Assembly: GCF_019024325.1 (NCBI RefSeq)
Contig: NZ_JAFNJS010000003.1
Span: forward strand, 124,001-188,000
Length of the DNA stretch: 64,000 bases
Source: Falsiroseomonas tokyonensis
Lineage (GTDB): Bacteria > Pseudomonadota > Alphaproteobacteria > Acetobacterales > Acetobacteraceae
Direction: 5' to 3'
The first letter of the stretch is position 1; every line of letters starts with the position of its first letter. The notes under the pieces were generated by a model that searched no databases, was not told the origin of the DNA, and saw only the letters and a list, made by a program, of their open reading frames with translations. The position numbers and the translations under genes are program-made. Shown in pieces: positions 24,395 to 32,728 of this stretch.

Positions 24395-25135
24395 TTACGA
24401 GACATCCCATCCCCGCCTGGGAGCCTTGGCCCCAGCGCCGCCCGCGCGCGTCTCGTCCTGCAGGATGCGACCATCCTCCAGCGTCAGGATCCGGTCGGCC
24501 AGTTCGAGGATCCGGTTGTCATGCGTGACCATCAGCGTCGTGGTGCCGCGTTCATGGCCGAGCCGCCGGAGCATCTCGACCACCGCCCGGCCGCTCTCGC
24601 GATCCAGCGCCGCGGTCGGCTCGTCGGCGAAGACAATGTCGGGGTTGCCGACCAGGGCACGCGCCACGGCCACGCGCTGCTTCTGCCCGCCGGAAAGCTG
24701 GGCCGGCAGATGGTGCAGCCGGTCGCCAAGCCCAAGCAGCCCGAGCAGATGCGCGGCGGCCACCTCGGCGCCCGGCAAGGGGCCGTGCACCGCAAGGCCC
24801 ATCTGGACATTCTGCAGCGCGGTCAGGCTTTCGTGCAGGTTGTGCGCCTGGAAGATGAAGCCGAGGCGGCGGCGCGCCGCCACCATTTCCGCCTCCGCCG
24901 CGCCCGCAAGCTCCCGCCCCAGCACCACCACGCTGCCCTCCTGCACCGCGCGCAGGCAGCCCAGCAAGGTCAGCAGCGTCGTCTTTCCGGATCCGGAGGC
25001 GCCCATCAGGATCACGAGCTGCCCTCGGGGGATATCGAGGGCGATGTCCTGCAGCACCTTGCGGCGCGCCTCGCCCTCGCCGAAGGCGTGCGACAGGCCG
25101 GCGACGCGGATGGCGGGTCCGAGGCCGGGCGCCAT
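24395..25135 (-). CDS. devA: DevA-type ABC transporter ATP-binding protein
   Basis: A 246-residue ABC ATPase of the MacB/LolD/DevA class. Walker A (GASGSGKTT near residue 44), the Q-loop FIFQAHNLHES, the signature LSGGQKQR near 145, Walker B (DIVFADEPT) and a His switch (MVTHDNR) are all present. It powers the exporter formed with the two genes upstream. The ATG shares one base with the preceding permease stop (TGATG). Confidence 0.93.
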   Translation of the reverse strand: MAPGLGPAIRVAGLSHAFGEGEARRKVLQDIALDIPRGQLVILMGASGSGKTTLLTLLGCLRAVQEGSVVVLGRELAGAAEAEMVAARRRLGFIFQAHNLHESLTALQNVQMGLAVHGPLPGAEVAAAHLLGLLGLGDRLHHLPAQLSGGQKQRVAVARALVGNPDIVFADEPTAALDRESGRAVVEMLRRLGHERGTTTLMVTHDNRILELADRILTLEDGRILQDETRAGGAGAKAPRRGWDVS

Positions 25136-26322
25136 CAGAACAGCGCCGCCGGTTCGGCACGGGCCAGGCGCCGCGTCGCCACTGCGCCGGACAAGGTGCA
25201 CATGGCGATCGTGCCCAGAAGGACGCCAGCGAGCCGGAACCCATCCATCGAAACGGGCAGCCCGACGGCGGCGGTAACAAGCGCATAGAGGCCGGTGGCG
25301 ACGAGCGAGCCCGGGATGAAGCCGAGCAGCGCCAGGATCACCGCCTCTTCGAAGACGATGCCGAGGAAGAAGCGCTGCCCATAGCCGATGGCCTTGAAGG
25401 TCGCGTATTCCCGAAGGTGGTCGGCCACGTCGGTGGACAGCACCTGGTAGACGATGATGATGCCGACCAGCGCGCCCATCGCGACGCCGAAGCCGAAGAT
25501 GACGCCGACCGGGCGCTGCGTGGTCTGGAAGCGCTGGTCGCGCGCCACAGCCTCCGCCACCGTCCGCACGGCACTGTCGGATGCGGGCAATACGGCACGC
25601 AGGCGGCGCGCCAGCGCGTCGAGATCGGTCCCCGGCTCGGCCCGTAGCAGCACGATGTTCGGCGCGCCCGCGCTGCGCTGGGGGAAAAGCTTCAGGAAGG
25701 TCTGGTCCGAAACCACCAGGTAGCCATCCGCCGAGAAGCCGCCGCCGATGTGAAAGGTGCCGACCACGTCCACGGCGCGGCCCCCGGCCTCGAAATGCAG
25801 GGTCTGTCCGGCCGCGATGGCCTCGAAGACGGCGGGCGGCACGTTGCGCGTGCCGCTGTCCAGCAGGGCGGCGCGCGACAGGGTCAGCAGGTCGCGCTGC
25901 CGCTCGATCGCGCGCAGGCTGAAGCTGCGCGCGCGCGGATCGACGCCCAGGACATCGAGCGTGCGGACCGTCCCGTCCGGCTGCTTCCAGTCGAGCCGGC
26001 CGTAATGCAGCGCGGTCGCCGCCGCCACGCCGGGCACCGACAGCGCCTCCAGCATGCGCTGCCGCGGCAGGGGGCTGCCGTCCTGCAGGGTATTGGCGTC
26101 CGAGGCGAGAACCAGGAGGTCCGCAGCGAGCGCCTGATAGGGCAGCCGGATCGTGGAGATGAGGGCGCCGAGGAAGCCGAGCTGCATGAAGACCAGCACA
26201 TTGGCGAAGGCGACGCCGGCGATCGCCGCAGCGAGGCGCCCGCGATTATGGGTGAGCTGCAGCCAGCCGATCGGCAGCCGGCCCAGCAGCCGCGTCAGCA
26301 GCCCGGTGACCGGCGCGGTCAT
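25135..26322 (-). CDS. devC: DevC-type ABC transporter permease (FtsX/MacB family)
   Basis: A 395-residue permease with four membrane helices: one near residues 24-44, a large periplasmic domain (about 60-260) and three C-terminal helices (about 275-385, including GVIFGFGVAMGALVGIIIVYQV). The N-terminal GWLQLTHNRGRLAAAIAGVAFA is typical of DevC proteins. It starts in an ATGA overlap with the adaptor gene and overlaps devA. Known DevBCA systems export glycolipids or act in multidrug efflux; the cargo here is unknown. Confidence 0.92.
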   Translation of the reverse strand: MTAPVTGLLTRLLGRLPIGWLQLTHNRGRLAAAIAGVAFANVLVFMQLGFLGALISTIRLPYQALAADLLVLASDANTLQDGSPLPRQRMLEALSVPGVAAATALHYGRLDWKQPDGTVRTLDVLGVDPRARSFSLRAIERQRDLLTLSRAALLDSGTRNVPPAVFEAIAAGQTLHFEAGGRAVDVVGTFHIGGGFSADGYLVVSDQTFLKLFPQRSAGAPNIVLLRAEPGTDLDALARRLRAVLPASDSAVRTVAEAVARDQRFQTTQRPVGVIFGFGVAMGALVGIIIVYQVLSTDVADHLREYATFKAIGYGQRFFLGIVFEEAVILALLGFIPGSLVATGLYALVTAAVGLPVSMDGFRLAGVLLGTIAMCTLSGAVATRRLARAEPAALF

Positions 26323-27530
26323 GGTGCGGCCCCGGTCGTGATACGCGCCGTGACCTGCAGCCCCGGGAAGCGCGCCGCGACCGGCCGGGACGCATCATCG
26401 AGATCCACGGTGATGCGCGCGACGCGGCTGTCCGTATTCGCGGCCGGGCTCGTGTCGGTCAGGGTCTGGCGCAGGATTTCTGCCCCGACGCGGGAGACCC
26501 GTCCCGCCAGAGGCGCCGGCAAGGCGGGCGAGACGATCGTCACGGGCTGGCCGAGAGCCAGTGCCCGCAAATGGGTTTCATAGACCTCGATCTCCGCGAC
26601 CATGTCCTCGAGGTCGGCGAAGCTGCCGAGACCGGCATCGCCGATGCGTTCCCCGGCGCGGGCCTGGAGCGTCAGGATGGTGCCGGCGAAGGGCGCGCGC
26701 AGCAGCGCGCGTTCCAGGTTCGCGCGGGCCTGCGCGGCATCGGCGCGCGCGGCCTCCAGCTCCCGTCGCGCCAGGACGACGTCGGCCTGCTGCTCCGGCG
26801 GGCCGTCGTAGCGCAGCAGGCTGGCGCGGGCACGGGCCTGGTCGGCCTCGGCCTCGGCCAGTGCGACGCGGCGCTGGTCCAGCACCTGCTCGGTGGTCGC
26901 GCCGCGCCCGACCAGGGTGAGGGCGCGGTCGAGATCGCGCCGGTTCGCCAGGATCACGGCCTCGGCCCGCCGCAGGCTGGCCTGCGCATCGTTCCGCGCG
27001 ACCGCGGCGATGACGCGGGCCTGGTCGAGCGCGGCCTGGCGCGCCGTCACATTGGCCTCGGCGGCGACAAGGGCGGCCTGCAGCGAGGGCGCGCTGTCGA
27101 GCAGCGCGAGCACCTCGCGGGCCTCCACCCTGTCCCCCTCGTTGGCCTGGAGCTCCGCGATGCGGGCGTCGCCGCTTCCAAAGGGGGGTGCGAGCACCAC
27201 GATCCGGCTGCGCGGAACAAGCCGGCCAAGCCCCAGCACGGTGCCCGGCGTGGCGGGCGAGGCCACCGGACCGCTCGGCAGGACCAGGGGTGCCGGCATG
27301 GCGGCGTCGGGCCGAGCGCCGCGGCCGAGCCAGACCGCGGCCGCCGCGGCTGCCAGCCCGAGGAGCAGGAGGAGGCCGAGGCCGCGCCACCATGCCGATC
27401 TGCCGCGCCTGGCCGCCCCAGCCGCTCGGTGCGCCGGCGCATCCGCCGCCTGCGGCGCAGCGCGATGGACCAGGGGCAAGGGAAGGCCGGGCTGGGTCTC
27501 GGCCATCGATGGGTCTGCCGGGGGCGGCAT
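26319..27530 (-). CDS. devB: DevB-type periplasmic adaptor (HlyD/MFP family)
   Basis: A 403-residue membrane-fusion protein. A cytoplasmic N-terminus is followed by one membrane helix (about residues 49-68). Then come the barrel-sandwich half-motifs (GRLVPRSRIVVLAP, LLRAPFAGTILTLQARAGE), long coiled-coil hairpin arms (about 125-265, Ala/Arg/Glu-rich) and a beta-barrel domain (LGQPVTIVSPALPAP). GGAGG precedes the ATG at 27530. It heads the devBCA operon, divergent from a TetR gene across 85 bp that holds a palindromic operator. Confidence 0.92.
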   Translation of the reverse strand: MPPPADPSMAETQPGLPLPLVHRAAPQAADAPAHRAAGAARRGRSAWWRGLGLLLLLGLAAAAAAVWLGRGARPDAAMPAPLVLPSGPVASPATPGTVLGLGRLVPRSRIVVLAPPFGSGDARIAELQANEGDRVEAREVLALLDSAPSLQAALVAAEANVTARQAALDQARVIAAVARNDAQASLRRAEAVILANRRDLDRALTLVGRGATTEQVLDQRRVALAEAEADQARARASLLRYDGPPEQQADVVLARRELEAARADAAQARANLERALLRAPFAGTILTLQARAGERIGDAGLGSFADLEDMVAEIEVYETHLRALALGQPVTIVSPALPAPLAGRVSRVGAEILRQTLTDTSPAANTDSRVARITVDLDDASRPVAARFPGLQVTARITTGAAP

Positions 27531-27568
27531 GCGGACCTCCGTTGCCCGCGCGGGGCATGTCGCTATAG

Positions 27569-27582
27569 TGACCCCCAGGTCA
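27569..27582. promoter_or_regulatory. Palindromic TetR operator, upstream copy
   Basis: TGACC-CCCA-GGTCA, a perfect 5-bp inverted repeat with a 4-base spacer, lies in the devB-tetR divergent region and abuts a -10-like TATAGT (27564-27569). It shares form and flanking sequence (GTCAGTA) with the second palindrome at 27617. Confidence 0.65.
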
Positions 27583-27615
27583 GTAACGCATCGCCCACCC
27601 AATGGGAAGGATTTA

Positions 27616-28236
27616 ATGACTGAGGAGTCAGTAGTGCCCACCCGTCGTCGCCGCAAGGAGGCGCGGCCGGGGGAGATCGTGGAGGCGGGCCTGGCCGAAT
27701 TCGGGGCGCGGGGCTTCGCGGCGGCGCGCATGGAGGATGTCGCCCGACGCGCGCAGGTCGCGAAGGGGACGGTGTTTCTGTATTTCCCGACCAAGGAGGC
27801 CCTGTTCGAGGCGGTGGCGGCGCGCGCGACCCCGCTGCAGGATGATCTGCTGGCGCAGATCGAGAGCGAGCAGGGAAGCAGCCTCGACCTGCTGCGCGCC
27901 CTGCTGTCGCGCCTCTATGCGGCGATGGCGCGGCCGGAAACGGTGGCGCTGATGCGCATCATGATCATGGAAGGACAGCGCTTTCCCGCGATCCTGGAGA
28001 GCTGGCACCGGGTCTCGGTCCAGCGGGCGCAGGTGATGCTGGAGCGCATCGTAGAACGCGGCATCGCGGCCGGGGAGATCCGCCCGGGTGCCCTGACGGC
28101 CCTGCCCATGGTCCTGGCTGGTCCCGCGGTCATGGCCGCGCTCTGGCGCATCACCTTCGACCCGCTCCAACCGCTGCCGATCGAGCAGTTCCGCGACGCC
28201 CACCTCGACCTGGTGACCCGCGCCTTCGGGCCCTGA
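27616..28236 (+). CDS. TetR family transcriptional regulator of the devBCA operon
   Basis: A 206-residue TetR regulator with HTH at about residues 15-65 (ARMEDVARRAQVAKGTVFLYFPTKEALFEAV) and a C-terminal domain of the TetR C-terminal type (GQRFPAILESWHRV). It is divergent from devBCA, whose expression it most likely represses. GGAAGG lies seven bases before the ATG at 27616. The start codon itself lies at the edge of a palindrome that matches a second one upstream, suggesting autoregulation. Confidence 0.92.
   Translation: MTEESVVPTRRRRKEARPGEIVEAGLAEFGARGFAAARMEDVARRAQVAKGTVFLYFPTKEALFEAVAARATPLQDDLLAQIESEQGSSLDLLRALLSRLYAAMARPETVALMRIMIMEGQRFPAILESWHRVSVQRAQVMLERIVERGIAAGEIRPGALTALPMVLAGPAVMAALWRITFDPLQPLPIEQFRDAHLDLVTRAFGP
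27617..27630. promoter_or_regulatory. Palindromic TetR operator, copy over the tetR start codon
   Basis: TGACT-GAGG-AGTCA is a perfect 5-bp inverted repeat that begins at the second base of the tetR ATG. Its centre is 48 bp from that of the palindrome at 27569, and both are followed by CAGTA-like sequence. The pair looks like two sites for one dimeric repressor. Confidence 0.6.
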
Positions 28237-28270
28237 CGCAAAGCATCCGCCCGGCTGAGCGGGTCGTTCT

Positions 28271-28741
28271 CTACCCCAGCCCTTCCCGCGCCCGCGTCGC
28301 CAGCACGTCGGCGCGCTCGTTCATCACATCGCCATTGTGGCCGCGCACCCAGCGCCACTCCACCTCATGCGGCTTCGCCGCGGCCAGCAGGCGCTGCCAC
28401 AGCGGGTAGTTGGCCACCGGCTGCTTGGCCGCGTTGCGCCAGTTGTTGCGCACCCAGCCCTTGATCCAGCGCTCCATGCCGTTGCGGACATATTCGCTGT
28501 CGGTATGCAGCACCACGCGGCAAGGTTTCTTCAGCGCCTCCAGCGCGGCGCAGGCCGCGGTGAGTTCCATGCGGTTGTTGGTGGTGGCGGCCTCCCCGCC
28601 GGTCAGCTCCTTCTCCACCGTGCCGGCGCGCAGGATGGCGGCCCAGCCGCCGGGGCCGGGATTGGGCTTGCAGCCGCCATCGGTCCAGATCTCGACGAAG
28701 GGCCGGTCTTCCGGCGGCGCGACGTCAAACTCCGATGGCAC
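28271..28741 (-). CDS. rnhA: Ribonuclease HI
   Basis: A 156-residue RNase H. The catalytic acidic residues are evident: Asp in [16 protein letters not shown], Glu in NNRMELTAA, Asp in VLHTDSEYV and Asp in the C-terminal NERADVLA. It degrades RNA in RNA-DNA hybrids. The start overlaps the 3' end of thrB by 17 bases, so it is the last gene of an ispH-thrB-rnhA run, an order I recall from other alphaproteobacteria. Confidence 0.96.
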   Translation of the reverse strand: MPSEFDVAPPEDRPFVEIWTDGGCKPNPGPGGWAAILRAGTVEKELTGGEAATTNNRMELTAACAALEALKKPCRVVLHTDSEYVRNGMERWIKGWVRNNWRNAAKQPVANYPLWQRLLAAAKPHEVEWRWVRGHNGDVMNERADVLATRAREGLG

Positions 28742-29705
28742 CGGGGGTCTCCACCTGCGCGAAGAAGCGCAGCTTTCGCAGGTATTCCAAGGGATCCTTC
28801 CGGGTCACCAGCGCATCCGCCGGCGTATGAGTCCAGTCATAGAGGCGGGTCAGCAGGAAGCGGATCGCCGCCCCGCGGCAGAGCACGGGCAGGGCGGCGC
28901 CCTCCGCCTCCGTCAGCGGCCGCAGCGCCTGGTAAGCCTGCACCATGGCGCGCGCCTTGGTCAGGTTGAAGGCGCCATCGGGCTCGAAGCACCAGGCGTT
29001 CAGGCAGACGGCGATGTCGTAGGCCAGCAGGTCGGTGCAGGCGAAGTAGAAGTCGATCACGCCGGAAACGCGCGGCCGGCCCTCGGCATCGGCCAGGAAG
29101 AAGACATTGTCCGGGAACATGTCGGCATGGATCTGCCCCACCGGTAGCGCGCCGGGTGCCGGCCAGGCGGCCAGGATTTCCGTCAGATGCCGGTCGAGTT
29201 CCGCCATCAGCCCGGGCTGCACCTCGTCGCCCCGGCCGCGGCAGGCCTCCAGCAGCGGCGCCCAGCCGGCCGGGCCCAGCGCATTGGGGCGGGTGGCGGC
29301 GAAGTCGCCGCTGGCCGCATGCAGCCGGGCCAGCGCCCCACCCAGCGGCGCCAGGTGTTCGGGGCGCACCCGGCGCGGCCAGACGCCTTCCAGGAAGGTG
29401 CAGATCGCCGCAGGCCGCCCGGCCAGTTCGCGCAGTGCCGCGCCGTCCCGGCCCCGCACCGGCGTCGGGCAGGCCAGGCCCGCGCGCGCCAGGTGCTCCA
29501 TCAGCCCCAGGAAATAGGGCAGCTCGGCCGGGTCGACGCGCTTCTCGTACAGCGTCAGCACGAAGTCGCCCTGCGTGGTGCGCAGCGCGTAGTTGGAATT
29601 CTCCACCCCCTCCGCGATGCCGCGGAAGGCGAGCAGATCGCCGATCTCGTAATCCGCCAGGAAGGCGCGCAGCGCCTCATCGGTCACTTCGGTATAGACA
29701 GCCAC
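28725..29705 (-). CDS. thrB: Homoserine kinase (ThrB, APH-fold type)
   Basis: A 326-residue kinase of the aminoglycoside-phosphotransferase fold, the type used for homoserine kinase in alphaproteobacteria. It has the N-terminal [12 protein letters not shown] common to the family, the [11 protein letters not shown] loop, the catalytic [14 protein letters not shown] and the metal-binding [11 protein letters not shown]. It makes O-phospho-homoserine for threonine synthesis. It follows ispH after nine bases and overlaps rnhA. Confidence 0.95.
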   Translation of the reverse strand: MAVYTEVTDEALRAFLADYEIGDLLAFRGIAEGVENSNYALRTTQGDFVLTLYEKRVDPAELPYFLGLMEHLARAGLACPTPVRGRDGAALRELAGRPAAICTFLEGVWPRRVRPEHLAPLGGALARLHAASGDFAATRPNALGPAGWAPLLEACRGRGDEVQPGLMAELDRHLTEILAAWPAPGALPVGQIHADMFPDNVFFLADAEGRPRVSGVIDFYFACTDLLAYDIAVCLNAWCFEPDGAFNLTKARAMVQAYQALRPLTEAEGAALPVLCRGAAIRFLLTRLYDWTHTPADALVTRKDPLEYLRKLRFFAQVETPGAIGV

Positions 29706-29714
29706 GGCCTTGGT

Positions 29715-30713
29715 CTATTCGGCAGCCAGGGCCGGCGGCAGGCGGAACACCACCTTCTCCTCGGCCACCACGACCTCCTCCACCTCCAGGGTGAAGCGGG
29801 TGGACAGGCGCGCCAGCACCTCGTCCACCAGCACCTCCGGCGCGCTGGCGCCGGCGGTGAGCCCGATGGTCGCGCAGCCATCGGCGACGGAGGGATCGAG
29901 CCCCGCGCCGCGCTGCACCAGCAGGGACCGCGCCGCCCCGGCGCGACGCGCCACCTCCGCCAGCCGGACGGAGTTCGAGGAATTCGGCGCCCCCACCACG
30001 ATCACCAGCTCCGCCCCGCGCGCCGCGATCGCCTTCACGGCAGCCTGACGATTGGTGGTGGCGTAGCAGATATCCTCCTTGGCCGGTCCGGCGATCTCCG
30101 GGAAGCGGCGCTGCAGGATGGCGACGATTCCGGCGGTGTCATCCACCGAGAGCGTGGTCTGCGTCGTATAGGCCAGGGGAAGGTCGCCGGGCGGTATCAC
30201 CGTCTCGGCCTGGTCGGCGTCCTCCACCAGCGTCACGGCGCCGGGCGGCAGCTGGCCCATGGTGCCGATCACCTCGGGGTGGCCCTCGTGGCCGATCAGC
30301 AGGATGTGCTTGCCGCGGGCGTAATGCCGCTCCGCCTCCCGATGCACCTTGGAGACCAGCGGGCAGGTGGCATCGAGCGCGAACATTTTGCGCTGTGCCG
30401 CCGCCTCGGGCACCGATTTGGGCACGCCATGGGCGGAGAAGACGACGGGGCGGCCGTCATCGGGAATTTCCGACAATTCCTCGACGAAGACGGCGCCCTG
30501 GCGTTCCAGGCTTTCCACCACGAAGCGGTTGTGGACGATCTCGTGCCGCACATAGACCGGCGCGCCGTGGCGCTTCAGCGCCTCCTCCACGATCTTGATG
30601 GCGCGATCGACGCCAGCGCAGAAGCCGCGTGGGCCGGCGAGCAGCACCTTCAGCCGAGGCTTGGTGCCGGAAGTCCCGTTGGGGGAGGAGGAGGGCATCA
30701 TGGTCTCGGGCAT
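29715..30713 (-). CDS. ispH: 4-hydroxy-3-methylbut-2-enyl diphosphate reductase (IspH)
   Basis: A 332-residue enzyme for the last step of the MEP isoprenoid pathway. The three cluster-binding Cys lie in [20 protein letters not shown] and [10 protein letters not shown], and the catalytic Glu/His residues are present (HEGHPEV, TQTTLS). A TPXXS-like region is replaced by APNSSNS, as usual in this family. The start at 30713 was chosen, with Met codons 12 and 15 bases downstream as alternatives. It is divergent from a lipoprotein gene. Confidence 0.95.
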   Translation of the reverse strand: MPETMMPSSSPNGTSGTKPRLKVLLAGPRGFCAGVDRAIKIVEEALKRHGAPVYVRHEIVHNRFVVESLERQGAVFVEELSEIPDDGRPVVFSAHGVPKSVPEAAAQRKMFALDATCPLVSKVHREAERHYARGKHILLIGHEGHPEVIGTMGQLPPGAVTLVEDADQAETVIPPGDLPLAYTTQTTLSVDDTAGIVAILQRRFPEIAGPAKEDICYATTNRQAAVKAIAARGAELVIVVGAPNSSNSVRLAEVARRAGAARSLLVQRGAGLDPSVADGCATIGLTAGASAPEVLVDEVLARLSTRFTLEVEEVVVAEEKVVFRLPPALAAE

Positions 30714-30917
30714 ATGGGTGCTCGGCGCCTCGCTGCCCCCGGAAAATGCAGCCGGGGGGCTGCGCCGCCTGGGGGCGGGGGGTCGGGGATGGTCGGACGG
30801 CGCCGGCGATGCGATAGACGCAGCGTGGCGACGCCGCACCACCTTACCGGCCGCCCGCCCTGCTTCAAAGGGGGGCCGGCGGCACGGGTGGGTGGCGAGA
30901 TCAGGAAGGGCGCCGGG

Positions 30918-31502
30918 ATGGCACGATTCGGCATGGCTTCGGGGAAAAGGGGGCGCCTGGCGGCCCGTTCCGGTCTGCTGCTTGCGGGCCTGGCCCTGCT
31001 GGCGGCCTGCGGCGGCGATGGCGGGGCCTCCACGGCGGGGCAGGCGCCCTGTCCGCGAATCGTCATCCTGGCCGAGGGCGCGGACCTCACCCGCTTCCGC
31101 GGCAATGCCAGCGGCGACCTGACGGCGATGACCGCCGATGCCCGCATCGCCGGCTTCGACGCCACCTGCGACTATGGGGGGCGCAACCGCAGCCGGCTGG
31201 ATGTGCGCGTGACCCCGCGCTTCGAGGTGGAGCGCGGCCCGGCGGCCGAGGGCCGCACGGTGGACCTGCCCTGGTTCGTCGCCCTGACCGATGCCGCGGA
31301 TAGCGCCGTGCTCGACCGCCAGGGCTTCACCAGCCGCGTCGCCTATGCCCCGAACGTCGTCCGCACGGCCGTCCAGGGCCAGACGGCGCGGCTGACCATG
31401 CCGCTGGGCGAGGGCCGCCGCGCCGCCGACTACACGGTCCGGATCAGCCTGCAGCTGACGCCGGAGGAACTGGCGCTGAACCGCGCCCGCGGCCCGCGCT
31501 GA
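30918..31502 (+). CDS. Putative lipoprotein (hypothetical)
   Basis: A 194-residue protein with a lipoprotein signal peptide ([19 protein letters not shown]; the lipobox Cys is near residue 31). The mature part starts [16 protein letters not shown] after a short linker and appears beta-rich ([31 protein letters not shown]). I recognise no family with certainty. The stop is three bases from that of the convergent glutathione transferase gene. Confidence 0.75.
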   Translation: MARFGMASGKRGRLAARSGLLLAGLALLAACGGDGGASTAGQAPCPRIVILAEGADLTRFRGNASGDLTAMTADARIAGFDATCDYGGRNRSRLDVRVTPRFEVERGPAAEGRTVDLPWFVALTDAADSAVLDRQGFTSRVAYAPNVVRTAVQGQTARLTMPLGEGRRAADYTVRISLQLTPEELALNRARGPR

Positions 31503-31505
31503 AGC

Positions 31506-32114
31506 TTACCCCTCCCGCTGCTTCCGCGCGGCCAGGGCGGCCGGGCGGTTGAGCGCGGCATCCAGCCAGGCCTTCACCTTCGGGAAGGGGCCGAGGTCGA
31601 AGCCATTGGCCCAGGCGCCGTAGAGCACGCCGGCCAGGTTGCAATCCGCGATGGTGAAGGCGGCGCCCAGCAGCCAGGGGCCACCGGCGGCCAGATGCGC
31701 CTCCAGCACGGCCAGCCGTTGCGCCAGCGCGGCGGCGCCGGCGGCGGCCAGCGCCGGGTCGCGCTTCTCGGCCGGCAGGATGAAGGTGTTGTAGGCCCAT
31801 TGCATGGCCTGCGGCTCGGCCTCCGTAGCGGCCCAGAGGGTCCATTGCAGCACCCGGGCGCCATCGTCGCCGGCGGGCATCAGCGGCGCGCCGGCCTTGG
31901 CGCCGATATGCAGGTTGATGGCCAGGCTCTCGAACAGCACCAGCCCGCCATCCTCCAGCGCCGGGATCTTGCCGTTCGGATTGATCGCCGAGATCGCGTC
32001 CTTCAGGCCCGGGCCGAAGCCCACCGGCACCACCTCATAGGCCTGGCCGGCCTCCTCCGCCGCCCAGATGCAGCGGAAGGCGCGGGAACGGGGGATGCCA
32101 TGGATGCGGAGCAT
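31506..32114 (-). CDS. Glutathione S-transferase family protein
   Basis: A 202-residue GST. The N-terminal thioredoxin-like domain (about 1-80) begins LRIHGIPRSRAFRCIWAAEEAG, with the cis-Pro GKIPALEDGGLVLFES glutathione-binding motif. The C-terminal helical domain (about 88-200) has FTIADCNLAGVLYGAW. It would conjugate or reduce electrophiles using glutathione. Substrate unknown; no operon partner is obvious. Confidence 0.92.
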   Translation of the reverse strand: MLRIHGIPRSRAFRCIWAAEEAGQAYEVVPVGFGPGLKDAISAINPNGKIPALEDGGLVLFESLAINLHIGAKAGAPLMPAGDDGARVLQWTLWAATEAEPQAMQWAYNTFILPAEKRDPALAAAGAAALAQRLAVLEAHLAAGGPWLLGAAFTIADCNLAGVLYGAWANGFDLGPFPKVKAWLDAALNRPAALAARKQREG

Positions 32115-32189
32115 TTTTTCGCGAATCTCTTGCGGTTGCGGGATGAAGTCTGGCCCGCAACCGCCCGATCGGCAATCAGGCCCCTTGCG

Positions 32190-32660
32190 TCAGGCTGGCG
32201 CGTCGCCGGTATCGGCGACCAGCCCGGCGGCCTTGATGCCGGCCACCGCGCAGACCTCGTCCTTGTCCGAGACATCGCCGGAGACGCCGACCGCGCCCAG
32301 CACCGCGCCATCCGCCGCGCGCACCAGCACGCCGCCCGGCACCGGCACGGCGCGGCCGCCCGCCAGGTCGGACAGCGCGTTCATGAAGCCCGGCATGGAC
32401 TGGCTGCGCCGCGCCAGTTCGCGGGACCCGAAGCCCAGCGCCATGGCGCCAAAGGCCTTGCCCCAGGCGATATCGGCGCGTGCGAGGCTGCTGCCATCCT
32501 CCTTCAGCGCCGCCTTCAGCTGGCCGCCGGCATCCAGCACCACGACGGTCAGCGGCGCGAGGCCGAGCTCCCGCCCCTTGGCGAGGGTCGCGTCCAGGAT
32601 GGTGCGGGCGGCGGCGGCGGTGATGCCGTGCTGGAATCCAGCGGGGGCCTGGTGGGTCAT
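32190..32660 (-). CDS. GlcG/HbpS family haem-binding-like protein
   Basis: A 156-residue protein of the GlcG/HbpS (DUF336) family. It has AAARTILDATLAKGRELGLAPLTVVVLDAGG at the start, the AFGAMALGFGSREL helix, GGRAVPVPGGVLVR and GAVGVSGDVSDKDE. Relatives bind haem or cobalamin-like cofactors or sit with glycolate or propanediol operons, but the role is often unclear. It lacks a signal peptide with the chosen start at 32660, which follows AGAGAGAC. Confidence 0.88.
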   Translation of the reverse strand: MTHQAPAGFQHGITAAAARTILDATLAKGRELGLAPLTVVVLDAGGQLKAALKEDGSSLARADIAWGKAFGAMALGFGSRELARRSQSMPGFMNALSDLAGGRAVPVPGGVLVRAADGAVLGAVGVSGDVSDKDEVCAVAGIKAAGLVADTGDAPA

Positions 32661-32728
32661 GCTGTGTCTCTCTTCAATGGGAAGCAGGATGATCCTGTGC
32701 CCGCAAGCCGGCCGCACGGGAAGAGGGG

